64,000 nucleotides of DNA, from assembly GCF_004197395.1 (NCBI RefSeq), contig NZ_SELS01000047.1:1-64000 (forward strand), given 5' to 3'. Within the stretch, counting starts at the first letter, position 1. The number at the start of each line of letters is the position of its first letter. Below, one piece after another: positions 36,356 to 44,643 of this stretch. This stretch comes from Paraburkholderia sp. UYCP14C. GTDB lineage: Bacteria > Pseudomonadota > Gammaproteobacteria > Burkholderiales > Burkholderiaceae. The position numbers and the translations under genes were made by a program. The notes beneath the pieces were generated by a model. The model ran no database searches. It had not been told where the DNA came from and saw only the letters and a program-made list of their open reading frames with translations.

Positions 36356-37507
36356 CTAGAACTTATGCCGGATTCCGACCCTGGCGACGATCTGATTGGA
36401 CGTTGAGGACACGTCGGCAGCGCCCGGCACATAGGCGAAGTCCAGCACTGAGCCGGTCTTGTCACCTCCTGCGTGCTGATAAACTCCTTGAACGTATACG
36501 TCCGTCCGCTTTGACAGGTTGTAGTCCGCCATGAGTCCCGCCTGATGGAAAACCGGGTGAGTTTTTCCGCTCGTCGCATCGAAGCTCACGTGCGTGTAGG
36601 TGTACATTCCGCCCACATAGAAGGCCGGTGTGAACTGGTACTTTGCGTTGACCTCAAAGTTGTTGAAGCGAAGCGATGACAACGTCGCACCGCCAGCAGG
36701 CGTGATCGGGCCAACATATGCGGAACTGAGTGGCTGCGTAAGATAGGTGTTGGTGTAGGCGAAACCGACGGTTGTCGAGCCAAACACATAATTCACGCCG
36801 GCCCCGAAAATCTGCAGACGTTTGGCAACGAAGTTTTCATCGCCGCCGTTGTTGATGGCACCATATGACGTTGCGGACGGATTGTTGGCCTGCAGGTAAG
36901 CTGCAGCGAGCAGCAGACCGCCAACGGTGTATTGCGCGCCCGCGCTGTACTGTCGATTGTTCGCGAAGTTCGTGTCGTTGCTGAAGCTGTACGTTCCACC
37001 AAACTGGAAACCGGCGAACGACGGGCTGGTGTACTTGACGGTGTTGTTGACGCGGAAGGTATTGTCGGTGTTGTCGTTATCGTACGGATGGGCGAAAAGG
37101 TACCCGCCCCAATTTCCGTTGACGGTGGTTTGCGCCAGGTAGTCGACAACCGAGTCGTACTGCCGCCCTAATGTAACCGTACCGAACTGTCCAGTCGAGA
37201 GCCCGACATAAGCCTGCCTTCCAAAAGCAAGGCCGCCCTGCCCGAGCTTGCCGTTATTGACATCGAAGCCGCTTTCAATCTGGAACACAGCTTTGAGTCC
37301 GCCTCCCAGATCTTCCGTTCCTTTCAGGCCCCAGCGGCTTCCCTGCACATCGCCGCTTTGCATTCTGTAGACCTGGCTTCCCTGGGCGTTGTTCGTGAAG
37401 TCGAGGCCTTCGTCAATAACACCATACAGTGTGACCGAGCTTTGAGCAAAGACGGGAAAGGATAACAAAGCGAGGCTCGAAGCCAGCGCCAGCCTGCATC
37501 TATGCAT
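36356..37507 (-). CDS. Gram-negative porin (GNIP/OmpC-like)
   Basis: 383 residues, the second porin in the window. Signal peptide MHRCRLALASSLALLSFPVF with cleavage after AFAQ-type residues, mature start SSVTLYGVIDEGLDFTNN. Then RWGLKGTEDLGGGLKAVFQI and QAYVGLSTGQFGTVTLGRQY mark the barrel and constriction loop. It ends VARVGIRHKF with the terminal Phe. It stands alone on its strand, 192 bp after the MFS stop. Likely a general outer-membrane diffusion channel. Confidence 0.92.
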   Translation of the reverse strand: MHRCRLALASSLALLSFPVFAQSSVTLYGVIDEGLDFTNNAQGSQVYRMQSGDVQGSRWGLKGTEDLGGGLKAVFQIESGFDVNNGKLGQGGLAFGRQAYVGLSTGQFGTVTLGRQYDSVVDYLAQTTVNGNWGGYLFAHPYDNDNTDNTFRVNNTVKYTSPSFAGFQFGGTYSFSNDTNFANNRQYSAGAQYTVGGLLLAAAYLQANNPSATSYGAINNGGDENFVAKRLQIFGAGVNYVFGSTTVGFAYTNTYLTQPLSSAYVGPITPAGGATLSSLRFNNFEVNAKYQFTPAFYVGGMYTYTHVSFDATSGKTHPVFHQAGLMADYNLSKRTDVYVQGVYQHAGGDKTGSVLDFAYVPGAADVSSTSNQIVARVGIRHKF

Positions 37508-37578
37508 TTAGATCTCCAAGGTAGTAGTTTTTTTACTGCTGTTTCGCATCGGCCTGATGGCAATGCATTCAATCCTTC

Positions 37579-37606
37579 AGGAAAGTCCCGTCGATGGGAC
37601 TTTCCT
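37579..37606 (-). terminator. Hairpin downstream of the MFS gene
   Basis: Perfect 11-bp stem AGGAAAGTCCC / GGGACTTTCCT with loop GTCGAT, about 94 bp past the MFS stop and upstream of the porin. It lacks a long U-tract, so termination strength is uncertain. Confidence 0.5.
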
Positions 37607-37699
37607 CCGCTTGCCGCGCTTCCAACCTTCCACGCGACGTATGGCTCACTGCACTAGTGCTCAGCGGCCAGCGTTCGGCGCGACCTATCAGATTGGCCA

Positions 37700-39037
37700 T
37701 CATCCGGCACGTCGTGCCTGCCTCCGGCCGTCGTCCGTTTTTGGGTAGGCGAGTGCCAGTGCGCACCCCAGCAACATGCACATGCCGAACCCAACCATTC
37801 CGACTCGCTGGGAATGAAATTCATCGTTCAACCAGCCCAACAGATACGTGCCGATAAAGCCGCCCAGATTGGCAAGCGATGTGATCATCGCGATACCTGC
37901 GGCAGCGCCGGTTCCTTTGAGAAAGGTGGGTGGAAGCGTCCATATGACCGGAATCGTCGCCGCCGCGCCCGCGTTGATCAGCGAGAAAAGCACGACGGTC
38001 GTGAGCGTGGTGTGAGGTGTGAACGCGATCACGAACAGCCCACAGCCCGCGACCAGACAGGGCACTGCCATGTGCCAGCGGCGTTCGCGAGCACGATCAG
38101 AGCTGCGGCCGCACCACAGCATGCTCAGCACGGCGGCCGCATTCGGCGGGACCATCCAGAGGCCGATCGCGAACGGATCGCGCAAGCCTGTGTCGCGCAG
38201 GATCGACGGCAGCCAGAAACTCGTCGCATAAACGCCGATCATGATGCAGGCGTCGATGAGACCCAAAATCCACAGCCTCCGGTCGATGAACACATGTTTG
38301 AGCGACGAGATCTTCTCGACATGCGGATGACTGTCGAGGTTATCGAGCAGGATTCGCTTCTCCTCGATCGAGAGCCATGTTGTCTTATCGATGCTATTGG
38401 GCAGCCACAGCAACACGAAGACGCCTAGCATGACCGCCGGCAGCGCTTCGGTCAGAAACAGCCACTGCCATCCGCCGAAGCCGCGCACACCGTCCATCAC
38501 GTTCATCAGCCAGCCGGATATCGGGTTGCCAACAAGGCTCGCGATTGGAATCCCGATCATGAACAACGCGACGATCCGCGCGCGCCGTTCATAGGGAAAC
38601 CATTGCGACAGATAAAGCAGCACGCCCGGCACGAACCCGGCTTCGGCAGCGCCGAGCAAGAATCGCGCAATATAGAATTGAAGCGGAGTCTTGACCAACA
38701 GCGTCGCACCGGATAGCACGCCCCATGTGATCATCACGCGCGCGATCCAGACCTTGGCGCCAACTTTCTCGAGTACCAGATTGCTCGGTATCTCGAAGGC
38801 GACGTATCCGACGAAGAAGAGTCCGGCGCCGAGACCATATACGCGGTCGCTGAAATCGAGCGCGTCGAGCATCTGCAGCTTCGCCAATCCGATGTTGACG
38901 CGATCGAGGTACGCAGCGAGAAAACACAAAAAGAACAGTGTCAGCAGACGCGCGGTTACTCTGCCATACAGCGCGTCAATACTGGGCGCTCCAATCGCCG
39001 AAAGGCGATCAGCGGGAACCGTGGGGCCGGTCGACAT
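37700..39037 (-). CDS. MFS transporter, anion:cation symporter (ACS) type
   Basis: 445 residues with about 12 membrane segments. ACS-family marks are LFFLCFLAAYLDRVNIGLAK in helix 1, VGYVAFEIPSNLVLEKVGAK, and ARFLLGAAEAGFVPGVLLYL with SQWFPYERRAR. Relatives carry tartrate, glucarate/galactarate, phthalate or 4-hydroxyphenylacetate. It is last in a minus-strand set with a TIM-barrel isomerase, so a sugar acid or hydroxy acid is plausible. The start follows GGCGGATTCC. Confidence 0.9.
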   Translation of the reverse strand: MSTGPTVPADRLSAIGAPSIDALYGRVTARLLTLFFLCFLAAYLDRVNIGLAKLQMLDALDFSDRVYGLGAGLFFVGYVAFEIPSNLVLEKVGAKVWIARVMITWGVLSGATLLVKTPLQFYIARFLLGAAEAGFVPGVLLYLSQWFPYERRARIVALFMIGIPIASLVGNPISGWLMNVMDGVRGFGGWQWLFLTEALPAVMLGVFVLLWLPNSIDKTTWLSIEEKRILLDNLDSHPHVEKISSLKHVFIDRRLWILGLIDACIMIGVYATSFWLPSILRDTGLRDPFAIGLWMVPPNAAAVLSMLWCGRSSDRARERRWHMAVPCLVAGCGLFVIAFTPHTTLTTVVLFSLINAGAAATIPVIWTLPPTFLKGTGAAAGIAMITSLANLGGFIGTYLLGWLNDEFHSQRVGMVGFGMCMLLGCALALAYPKTDDGRRQARRAG

Positions 39038-39094
39038 GGAATCCGCCGATGAAAATTAAAATGGATTTCGAGGCTGATGTTTGCGGTGTCACGA

Positions 39095-39292
39095 CTACCA
39101 TTCGCTCGTTTCGAATATCGCGTGATGATCCATCCAGTCATACTGCATGGCAGGGTGATGAGGCAGCAGCGCCACGCCCAAGCCTTTTCGCACCTTGTTC
39201 TCGACATCTTCCTTATGCGCGCCTTCAGGCTCGCCGGCGTTTTCCGCGCGCGCGTCACCGCACACGCCTTTCCCGATGGATAAGCGATTCAT
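39095..39292 (-). CDS. Small hypothetical protein (65 aa) between isomerase and MFS genes
   Basis: The frame starts MNRLSIGKGVCGDARAENAG after GGAAGACC and ends GLGVALLPHHPAMQYDWMDH plus HAIFETSEW. It lies 30 bp after the isomerase stop and 57 bp before the MFS start on the same strand, as expected for a gene within the operon. No family is recognised. The C-terminal half is rich in His/Met/Trp and looks structured; a fragment of a larger decayed gene is the alternative. Confidence 0.4.
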   Translation of the reverse strand: MNRLSIGKGVCGDARAENAGEPEGAHKEDVENKVRKGLGVALLPHHPAMQYDWMDHHAIFETSEW

Positions 39293-39322
39293 GGTCTTCC
39301 CTGAAATTAAAGCGGAGTGCGC

Positions 39323-40168
39323 TTACGCCTGATCGGATGAAACCGTGCCGACATGAGGCCCGCATCGCTCGATAGCCACGCGGACAGTCTCTTCGGGAGG
39401 ACGTTCCCACCAATCCAGCTCAGAGAAAATCTCCAGCTCGAACGGCCCGGCATAGCCGATATCGTCCAGCCATCCTTTGATGCGTGGAATATCGATGACG
39501 CCGTCGCCAACCATCCCGCGGTCACGCAGATTTCGCGTCGGCACGAGCCAGTCGCAGTAATGGAAGCTGACGATGCGCTCCGGACCCGCGCGCCGAAGCT
39601 CCGCTTCGAAGACTGGGTCCCACCAACAGTGGTAAACATCGGGAACGAGCCCCGCCCCCTCCCCGAGTTCATCGCATAGATCGTTGGCGACCTTGATCGA
39701 ATTGAGGACACTGCGGTCTCCCGCATACATCGGATGCAGCGGCTCCAGACCCAGCTTTACGCCGACTTCTCGCGCATGCGGCAGCAGCGCGAACAGCGCA
39801 TCGCGCACACGCGCACGTTGGCCCTGAATGTCCTTGCTATCCGGTGGCATGCCGCCAACGACCATCATCAGGCAGCCCGCGCCGATCTCCGCGGCTGCGT
39901 CGAGCAGGCGTCGATTCGTGTCGATCGCCTCAGCCATGCTCTTGTCGACGCTTACGTTGAGCCACTCGCTGGTGCACAGCGACGGCACCCACATTTCCAG
40001 TTCGTCGAGATGCTTGCGCGTGCGCGCCACGCCATAATCCTCGAGGAACTGTCTCCAGACCGCAATGCCGCTGACGCCCTGACGCTTGTAGCCGTCGAGT
40101 GCTTCAGGCATTGTCCACCTGGGCGTGGTTATCTGATTGATAGCGAACCGTGAAAGGTCGTGACTCAT
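39323..40168 (-). CDS. Sugar phosphate isomerase/epimerase family TIM-barrel protein
   Basis: 281 residues: FAINQITTPRWTMPEALDGY at the N-terminus, CLMMVVGGMPPDSKDI, VKLGLEPLHPMYAGDRSVLN (metal-site Glu), AGLVPDVYHCWWDPVFEAEL (Asp/His), RIVSFHYCDWLVPTRNLRDR and ELEIFSELDWW. The ATG at 40168 follows GGAGAGAAACCGC; a longer frame from 40306 lacks a ribosome site. It is downstream of the MocR gene and its promoter region carries the same TRTACA direct repeats found upstream of mocR, so MocR probably controls it. Confidence 0.84.
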   Translation of the reverse strand: MSHDLSRFAINQITTPRWTMPEALDGYKRQGVSGIAVWRQFLEDYGVARTRKHLDELEMWVPSLCTSEWLNVSVDKSMAEAIDTNRRLLDAAAEIGAGCLMMVVGGMPPDSKDIQGQRARVRDALFALLPHAREVGVKLGLEPLHPMYAGDRSVLNSIKVANDLCDELGEGAGLVPDVYHCWWDPVFEAELRRAGPERIVSFHYCDWLVPTRNLRDRGMVGDGVIDIPRIKGWLDDIGYAGPFELEIFSELDWWERPPEETVRVAIERCGPHVGTVSSDQA

Positions 40169-40265
40169 GCGGTTTCTCTCCATGTGATCGGCCAGCCGCG
40201 CATAGAGCGCGTGCGTCATCGTCGTGCGTTCACGGCATGCTCGCCCGCCGAAATAGCGGGCGACA

Positions 40266-40289
40266 TGTACACGTCGCGATACCTGTATA
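40266..40289 (-). promoter_or_regulatory. Putative MocR operator, promoter of the TIM-barrel gene
   Basis: On the minus strand TATACAGGT starts at 40289 and TGTACA at 40271, two TRTACA direct repeats exactly 18 bp apart with a 9-bp spacer after AGGT. The same arrangement occurs at 41765-41788 beside the mocR-type gene. Confidence 0.55.
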
Positions 40290-40333
40290 GGTGGTCGCGG
40301 CTGCACAGTTGGAGAGACTGAATATGGAAGGCC

Positions 40334-41737
40334 TCAGCGGCCAATGGATTCGGCGAGAAAGTTGAATAGACGATCGAAATTGCAATGCGCAACGTTGAAC
40401 CGGAGCCATCCGGTCTTGACGCGGCCTGCAAAGAAGAGATGTCCGGGCGCCAGCAGAATCCGTTCTTTCAGGGCCAACTCGGCCAATTGCGACGAATCAC
40501 CGTCGATGCCAGCCTCCTTCGCCCAAACGAACATTCCAGCCCGAGGCTCGCAAAAAACCTCGAAGCCGCTCGCCTCGAGCCTCCGGCAAGTCCTTTCCTG
40601 CGCGGCAGCAAGGCGATCTCGCAACTGTTCGGTCTGCTTCCGGTAGTGTCCTTCAGACAGGACCCCGCTCACCAGCCGCTCGGTGACAGTCGGAGTCGAC
40701 ATGCCTGACACCAGCTTCTGATAAAGCAGGCCCTCGATAACAGCAGGGTCGGCAACGACAAAGCCGACTCGCAAGCCCGCGCCTATGGTCTTCGAGAAAC
40801 TGCCGACGTAAATGACATTCTTCAACTGATCCAACGACGCGAGCGTGAACTGTCCGCCTTGCACGAGATCAGCGGACACATCGTCCTCGACGATCAGGCA
40901 ATCGTAGCGCTCGGCCGCTTTCAGCACCTTGTACGCGGTCGCGGAGTTGTAGCTTGCCCCCGTCGGGTTATGCAGACGGCTATTGGTGAAGTAGAGCTTC
41001 GGCCGATGGGTGGCGAGTGCCGCTTCCATCGCGGTGACGTCCGGCCCGGCGGGAGTCATCGGTATGCCGATGGTTTCGACATCCCGCATACGCAGGGCGA
41101 CCAGAAGATCGCTGTAGCAAGGCTCTTCCACCATCACGACATCGCCCGGCTGGGTGCACTGCCGGATCACCAGATCGAGCGCCTGATTCGCGCCCAGCGT
41201 GGTCATCACGCCATCGACGTCGGTTTCGATTCCGTACTCGGCCAACTGCCTCACGATCTGTTCGCGCAGCCGATCGAAACCCCGCGCATGTCCGTAACCC
41301 AGAAGATGCTCAGGATGCGCCGCAAGCTGCCTTAGCGAGCGCGCGATCGCTTCGTTGTCGAACCACGTTTCCGGCAGCCATCCTGCGCCTGCGTGAATCG
41401 CCCCTTCGTTGGTGCCGAGAAAATTTCGCACCAGCCATCCATTAGTGACTTTCTCGTCGAGCTTTTCTGCCGTCTTCTGTGGAGCGCCCAGACGTCGGTC
41501 CGATACATAAAAGCCCGAGCCCCGTCGTGCAACCAGAACGCCTTGCGCGACGAGGCGATCATAGGCTTCCACCACCGTAAAGGTCGACACGCCATGTGCG
41601 CCCGCGAACGCGCGAATGCTCGGCACGCGTGCGCCGGGTCGCCAACGCTTCTCTTCGACCTCCTGCACGATACCCGCGACGATTTGCATGGTGAGCGAGG
41701 CCTCGGCAGCGGCATCCAACGAAAGAAAGGGCTTCAT
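40334..41737 (-). CDS. MocR-type (GntR/aminotransferase fusion) transcriptional regulator
   Basis: 467 residues. The N-terminal GntR winged helix is RWRPGARVPSIRAFAGAHGV followed by STFTVVEAYDRLVAQGVL. A fold-type I aminotransferase domain follows (about 110-465) with GYGHARGFDRLREQI, TLGANQALDLVIRQC, NSRLHNPTGASYN and the PLP-lysine block VGSFSKTIGAGLRVGFV. MocR proteins use PLP-bound amino compounds as effectors, which suits the amino-acid-type genes divergent from it at 41904-46878. TRTACA repeats lie in the shared upstream region. Confidence 0.92.
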   Translation of the reverse strand: MKPFLSLDAAAEASLTMQIVAGIVQEVEEKRWRPGARVPSIRAFAGAHGVSTFTVVEAYDRLVAQGVLVARRGSGFYVSDRRLGAPQKTAEKLDEKVTNGWLVRNFLGTNEGAIHAGAGWLPETWFDNEAIARSLRQLAAHPEHLLGYGHARGFDRLREQIVRQLAEYGIETDVDGVMTTLGANQALDLVIRQCTQPGDVVMVEEPCYSDLLVALRMRDVETIGIPMTPAGPDVTAMEAALATHRPKLYFTNSRLHNPTGASYNSATAYKVLKAAERYDCLIVEDDVSADLVQGGQFTLASLDQLKNVIYVGSFSKTIGAGLRVGFVVADPAVIEGLLYQKLVSGMSTPTVTERLVSGVLSEGHYRKQTEQLRDRLAAAQERTCRRLEASGFEVFCEPRAGMFVWAKEAGIDGDSSQLAELALKERILLAPGHLFFAGRVKTGWLRFNVAHCNFDRLFNFLAESIGR

Positions 41738-41764
41738 TCAAAAACTCGACCGAATAACACGATG

Positions 41765-41828
41765 TGTACAGGTCGCGGCGCATATACAGCGATCCGCGTG
41801 TCCATCCAAGTGTACATGTATCTGTGCA
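41765..41828 (+). promoter_or_regulatory. Putative MocR operator in the divergent promoter region
   Basis: TGTACAGGT at 41765 and TATACA at 41783 form direct repeats 18 bp apart, matching the site near 40270. Further degenerate copies follow at 41811 (TGTACA) and 41823 (TGTGCA). MocR-family proteins typically bind directly repeated boxes between themselves and the target operon. Confidence 0.58.
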
Positions 41829-41903
41829 GGGTATTTATCTAAATTGCACTTACGTTATCGCCACACGAATTTGGCGAGATCGCAATTCCCAAGAGATACC
41901 CGT

Positions 41904-43313
41904 ATGAAGAAAATACGTAACTCCGCACAGCTTCTTTCGCACGGCGACATTGATTCGCGCCGAATCGTTCTCGAGATTGCCGATCGCACACTCGAGCGTC
42001 TGGACAGCTATCGACGCATTCAAAGCATCATGCGTCTCGACGGCGACGTGCTGCACATTGGCACGCGCTCGTGGGATCTGTCGAAGAAGCGTAATGTGTA
42101 TCTGATCGGCGCCGGCAAGGCCTGCAATCACATGGCGATGGCGGTCGATCACGTGCTCGGCGATCGCCTGACGTACGGCATCGCCATCGTGAAGATCCAC
42201 GAGGAATCGGACCGTTTCAACAGAACGGAAGTGTTCGTGGGTGGCCACCCGCTGCCCAACGAAGAGGGCCATCGCGCGTCGCGAAAGATCATCGAGCTCG
42301 TCGATCAGGCAGGGCCGGACGATCTGTTTATTGCAGTCATCAGCGGCGGCAGTTCTGCGCTCATGTCGTGTCCGATCGATGGGATCACGCTGCAGGATGA
42401 AATCGACACGACCGATGTGCTGCTCAAGTCAGGCGCCGGCATCTACGAAATCAATGCGGTACGCCGGCACATCTCGGCGCTGAACGGCGGCATGCTGGCG
42501 AAGCGCATCCAGGCAGTCGGCGCCGAGTTGATCGGGTTCGGCATCAGCGACGCGGTGGGCTCTCCCGCAACGGGCGACATCGCGGTGCCCTACGCGGCCT
42601 ACAAGAGCACGCCGATCGGTCCCGACATGACAACGCTCGACGATGCTCGCGCGACGATCGTCAATCGCAACGTAGCGGACCGTCTGCCGAAGAGCGTCGT
42701 CGACTACCTGATGCACGCCGGACCAGAAGCGGAGACGCCCAAGGCATTTCCCGACAACACCTACTTCCTGCTCAACACCCTTCCGGATTCGTGTATCTAC
42801 GCGAAGGAAGTCTGCGAGGAAATGGGCCTCCCAGCGATGATCGTGACCTCGTTCCTCGAGGGTGAAAGCCGTGATGCGGGCACCTTCTGGGCCTCGATAG
42901 CGAGAGAGGTGCAGGTCTATGGCAGGCCCATCAAACCACCCTGCGTACTGCTGAGTTCGGGTGAAGTGACCACGCTGATCGATGACAACAGCGTGATCAA
43001 AGGTCATGGCGGCCCGGGCCAGGAGATGGCCGTCAGTTTCGCCATCACTGCGGAAAAGACCCAAGGCGCGTGTCTCCTCTCCATCGACAGCGAAGGGACG
43101 GACGGCACCGCGAAGGTCGCTGGCGGAATCACGGATTCGACCAGTTTCAAAGCGGCTGCCGCGAAGGAAATCAGTCTTTATCAGGCATTGCGCGAACATA
43201 GCTGTTACGAGGCGCTCTCCTCCATTGACTCCGCCATCTTTACAGGCAACACAGGAACCAATCTCTGTGATCTGAACATCCTGTATGTTCCTGCACCGAA
43301 GGAAAACAAGTAA
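41904..43313 (+). CDS. Glycerate 2-kinase-like protein (GCK/MOFRL family)
   Basis: 469 residues, similar in size to GCK/MOFRL glycerate kinases (GckA/TtuD-like). The N-terminal half has NVYLIGAGKACNHMAMAVDH, GGHPLPNEEGHRASRKIIEL and LFIAVISGGSSALMSCPIDG. The C-terminal MOFRL block reads LLSSGEVTTLI, IKGHGGPGQEMAVSFAITAE and SIDSEGTDGTAKVAGGITDS. The family transfers phosphate from ATP to the 2-hydroxyl of D-glycerate. The gene following is an enolase homologue coupled by TAATG, echoing the glycerate to 2-phosphoglycerate to PEP logic, though the real substrate is unknown. The start at 41904 has only a weak ribosome site. Confidence 0.84.
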   Translation: MKKIRNSAQLLSHGDIDSRRIVLEIADRTLERLDSYRRIQSIMRLDGDVLHIGTRSWDLSKKRNVYLIGAGKACNHMAMAVDHVLGDRLTYGIAIVKIHEESDRFNRTEVFVGGHPLPNEEGHRASRKIIELVDQAGPDDLFIAVISGGSSALMSCPIDGITLQDEIDTTDVLLKSGAGIYEINAVRRHISALNGGMLAKRIQAVGAELIGFGISDAVGSPATGDIAVPYAAYKSTPIGPDMTTLDDARATIVNRNVADRLPKSVVDYLMHAGPEAETPKAFPDNTYFLLNTLPDSCIYAKEVCEEMGLPAMIVTSFLEGESRDAGTFWASIAREVQVYGRPIKPPCVLLSSGEVTTLIDDNSVIKGHGGPGQEMAVSFAITAEKTQGACLLSIDSEGTDGTAKVAGGITDSTSFKAAAAKEISLYQALREHSCYEALSSIDSAIFTGNTGTNLCDLNILYVPAPKENK

Positions 43314-44587
43314 TGGAAGACAAGATCACCTCCGTTCGCGCCCAACAGATCATCGACTGCAAATGCCGTCCCGCCGTTGAGGTAGAGATTCGGACCGAAA
43401 GTGGCGCGATCGGACGCGGCGCGGCGCCGACCGGCACATCCGTCGGCATGCACGAGTCGTTCGTCCTTCGAGACGGCGATCCGTCGACGTACAACGGCCT
43501 GAGCGTGCACCAAGCCGTGGCAAACGCGGTGAAAATAATCGGTCCGGAATTGATCGGCATGAACGTGTTCGATCAACGCGCCATCGACGACAGGATGATC
43601 GCGCTCGATGGAACGCCGGACAAGCACCGTCTGGGCGGCAATACGATCTATTCCGTTTCCATCGCGGCCTTTCGTGCCGCGGCCGACGCACTGGCCGTTC
43701 CACTTTACGAGCACATCGCCGGGCGCGACATCAAAACCGTTCCGGTGCCGTGCTTCAACGTTGTCAATGGTGGCCGGTACGAAGGCTTTACGCAGGCGTT
43801 CAACGAATTCCTGATCGTGCCCTACGGTACCGACAGCATCGACTTCGCGATCGAAATGGCAGTGGCGGTGTTTCAGAAACTCGCGGACGTGCTGACGACC
43901 TATCTCGGGCACAAGCCACAAGTGGCAAGCTCCTATGGGTACGCCGCGCCGTCCGAAGATCCCGAGATGATCCTGATGCTCATGCAAAAAGCGATCGACC
44001 AATGCGGATACACCAACCGCATTGCGTTCGCACTGGACTGCGCATCGAGCGAGATGTACGACAAGCAAAGCGGTCGCTATCTCCTCAAGGGCGAACACGT
44101 CTCCTCTGACGAACTGATCGCCTACGCGAAGTATCTGACGGAACGCTTCAATCTCGTCTTCATCGAAGACCTGCTCGACGAGAACGACTGGACCGGCTAT
44201 ACCAAGGCCGTGCGCGAACTCAAGCGCACCATGGTGCTAGGCGACGATCTCACGGTGACGAACCTCGAACTCCTGCGCAAGGCACATGACACGCATGCGG
44301 TTGATGGCTTCGTGCTCAAGCCCAATCAGGTCGGCACGATCACCGAGGCGATGGATGCGTATCGATTCGCGCAAGCACACGGAATGATCGCCGTGCCCTC
44401 GGGCCGCTCGGGTGGCGTTGTGGACGACGTCGTGATGGATTTCTCCGTCGGGCTCGAGGTGCCTTTCCAGAAAAACGGTGCGCCGCGTTCAGGCGAACGC
44501 ATCGAAAAGCTCAACTTCCTCATGCGCGCCAACGGGCGAAGTCCCGCATGCCGTCTGTATGACATCACGCCGCTTCTGCGTTTCTGA
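43313..44587 (+). CDS. Divergent enolase-family protein with altered catalytic residues
   Basis: 424 residues, full enolase length and fold order. Relative to yeast enolase, the metal ligands are kept (Asp242, Glu285, Asp311, equal to Asp246/Glu295/Asp320), as are Lys336 (Lys345), Lys387 (Lys396), Ser43 (Ser39) and Glu165 (Glu168). The proton-donor Glu211 is replaced by Ser207 in QVASSYGYAAP, His159 by Tyr156 in NGGRYEG, and His373 by Gly364 in VPSGRSGG. It is therefore unlikely to be the glycolytic enolase; the Lys base and metal site suggest proton abstraction from another 2-substituted acid. It is coupled to the kinase gene upstream. Confidence 0.85.
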   Translation: MEDKITSVRAQQIIDCKCRPAVEVEIRTESGAIGRGAAPTGTSVGMHESFVLRDGDPSTYNGLSVHQAVANAVKIIGPELIGMNVFDQRAIDDRMIALDGTPDKHRLGGNTIYSVSIAAFRAAADALAVPLYEHIAGRDIKTVPVPCFNVVNGGRYEGFTQAFNEFLIVPYGTDSIDFAIEMAVAVFQKLADVLTTYLGHKPQVASSYGYAAPSEDPEMILMLMQKAIDQCGYTNRIAFALDCASSEMYDKQSGRYLLKGEHVSSDELIAYAKYLTERFNLVFIEDLLDENDWTGYTKAVRELKRTMVLGDDLTVTNLELLRKAHDTHAVDGFVLKPNQVGTITEAMDAYRFAQAHGMIAVPSGRSGGVVDDVVMDFSVGLEVPFQKNGAPRSGERIEKLNFLMRANGRSPACRLYDITPLLRF

Positions 44588-44643
44588 TCCGCCTCGCCCA
44601 CACGTCTCAGACGAACAACCTCTTTTGCCAGAAAGGTATGTCC

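Noticed and set aside
43313-44587. Annotation as ordinary glycolytic enolase
   Set aside because: Glu211, His159 and His373 equivalents are replaced and the gene sits in a specialised catabolic operon.
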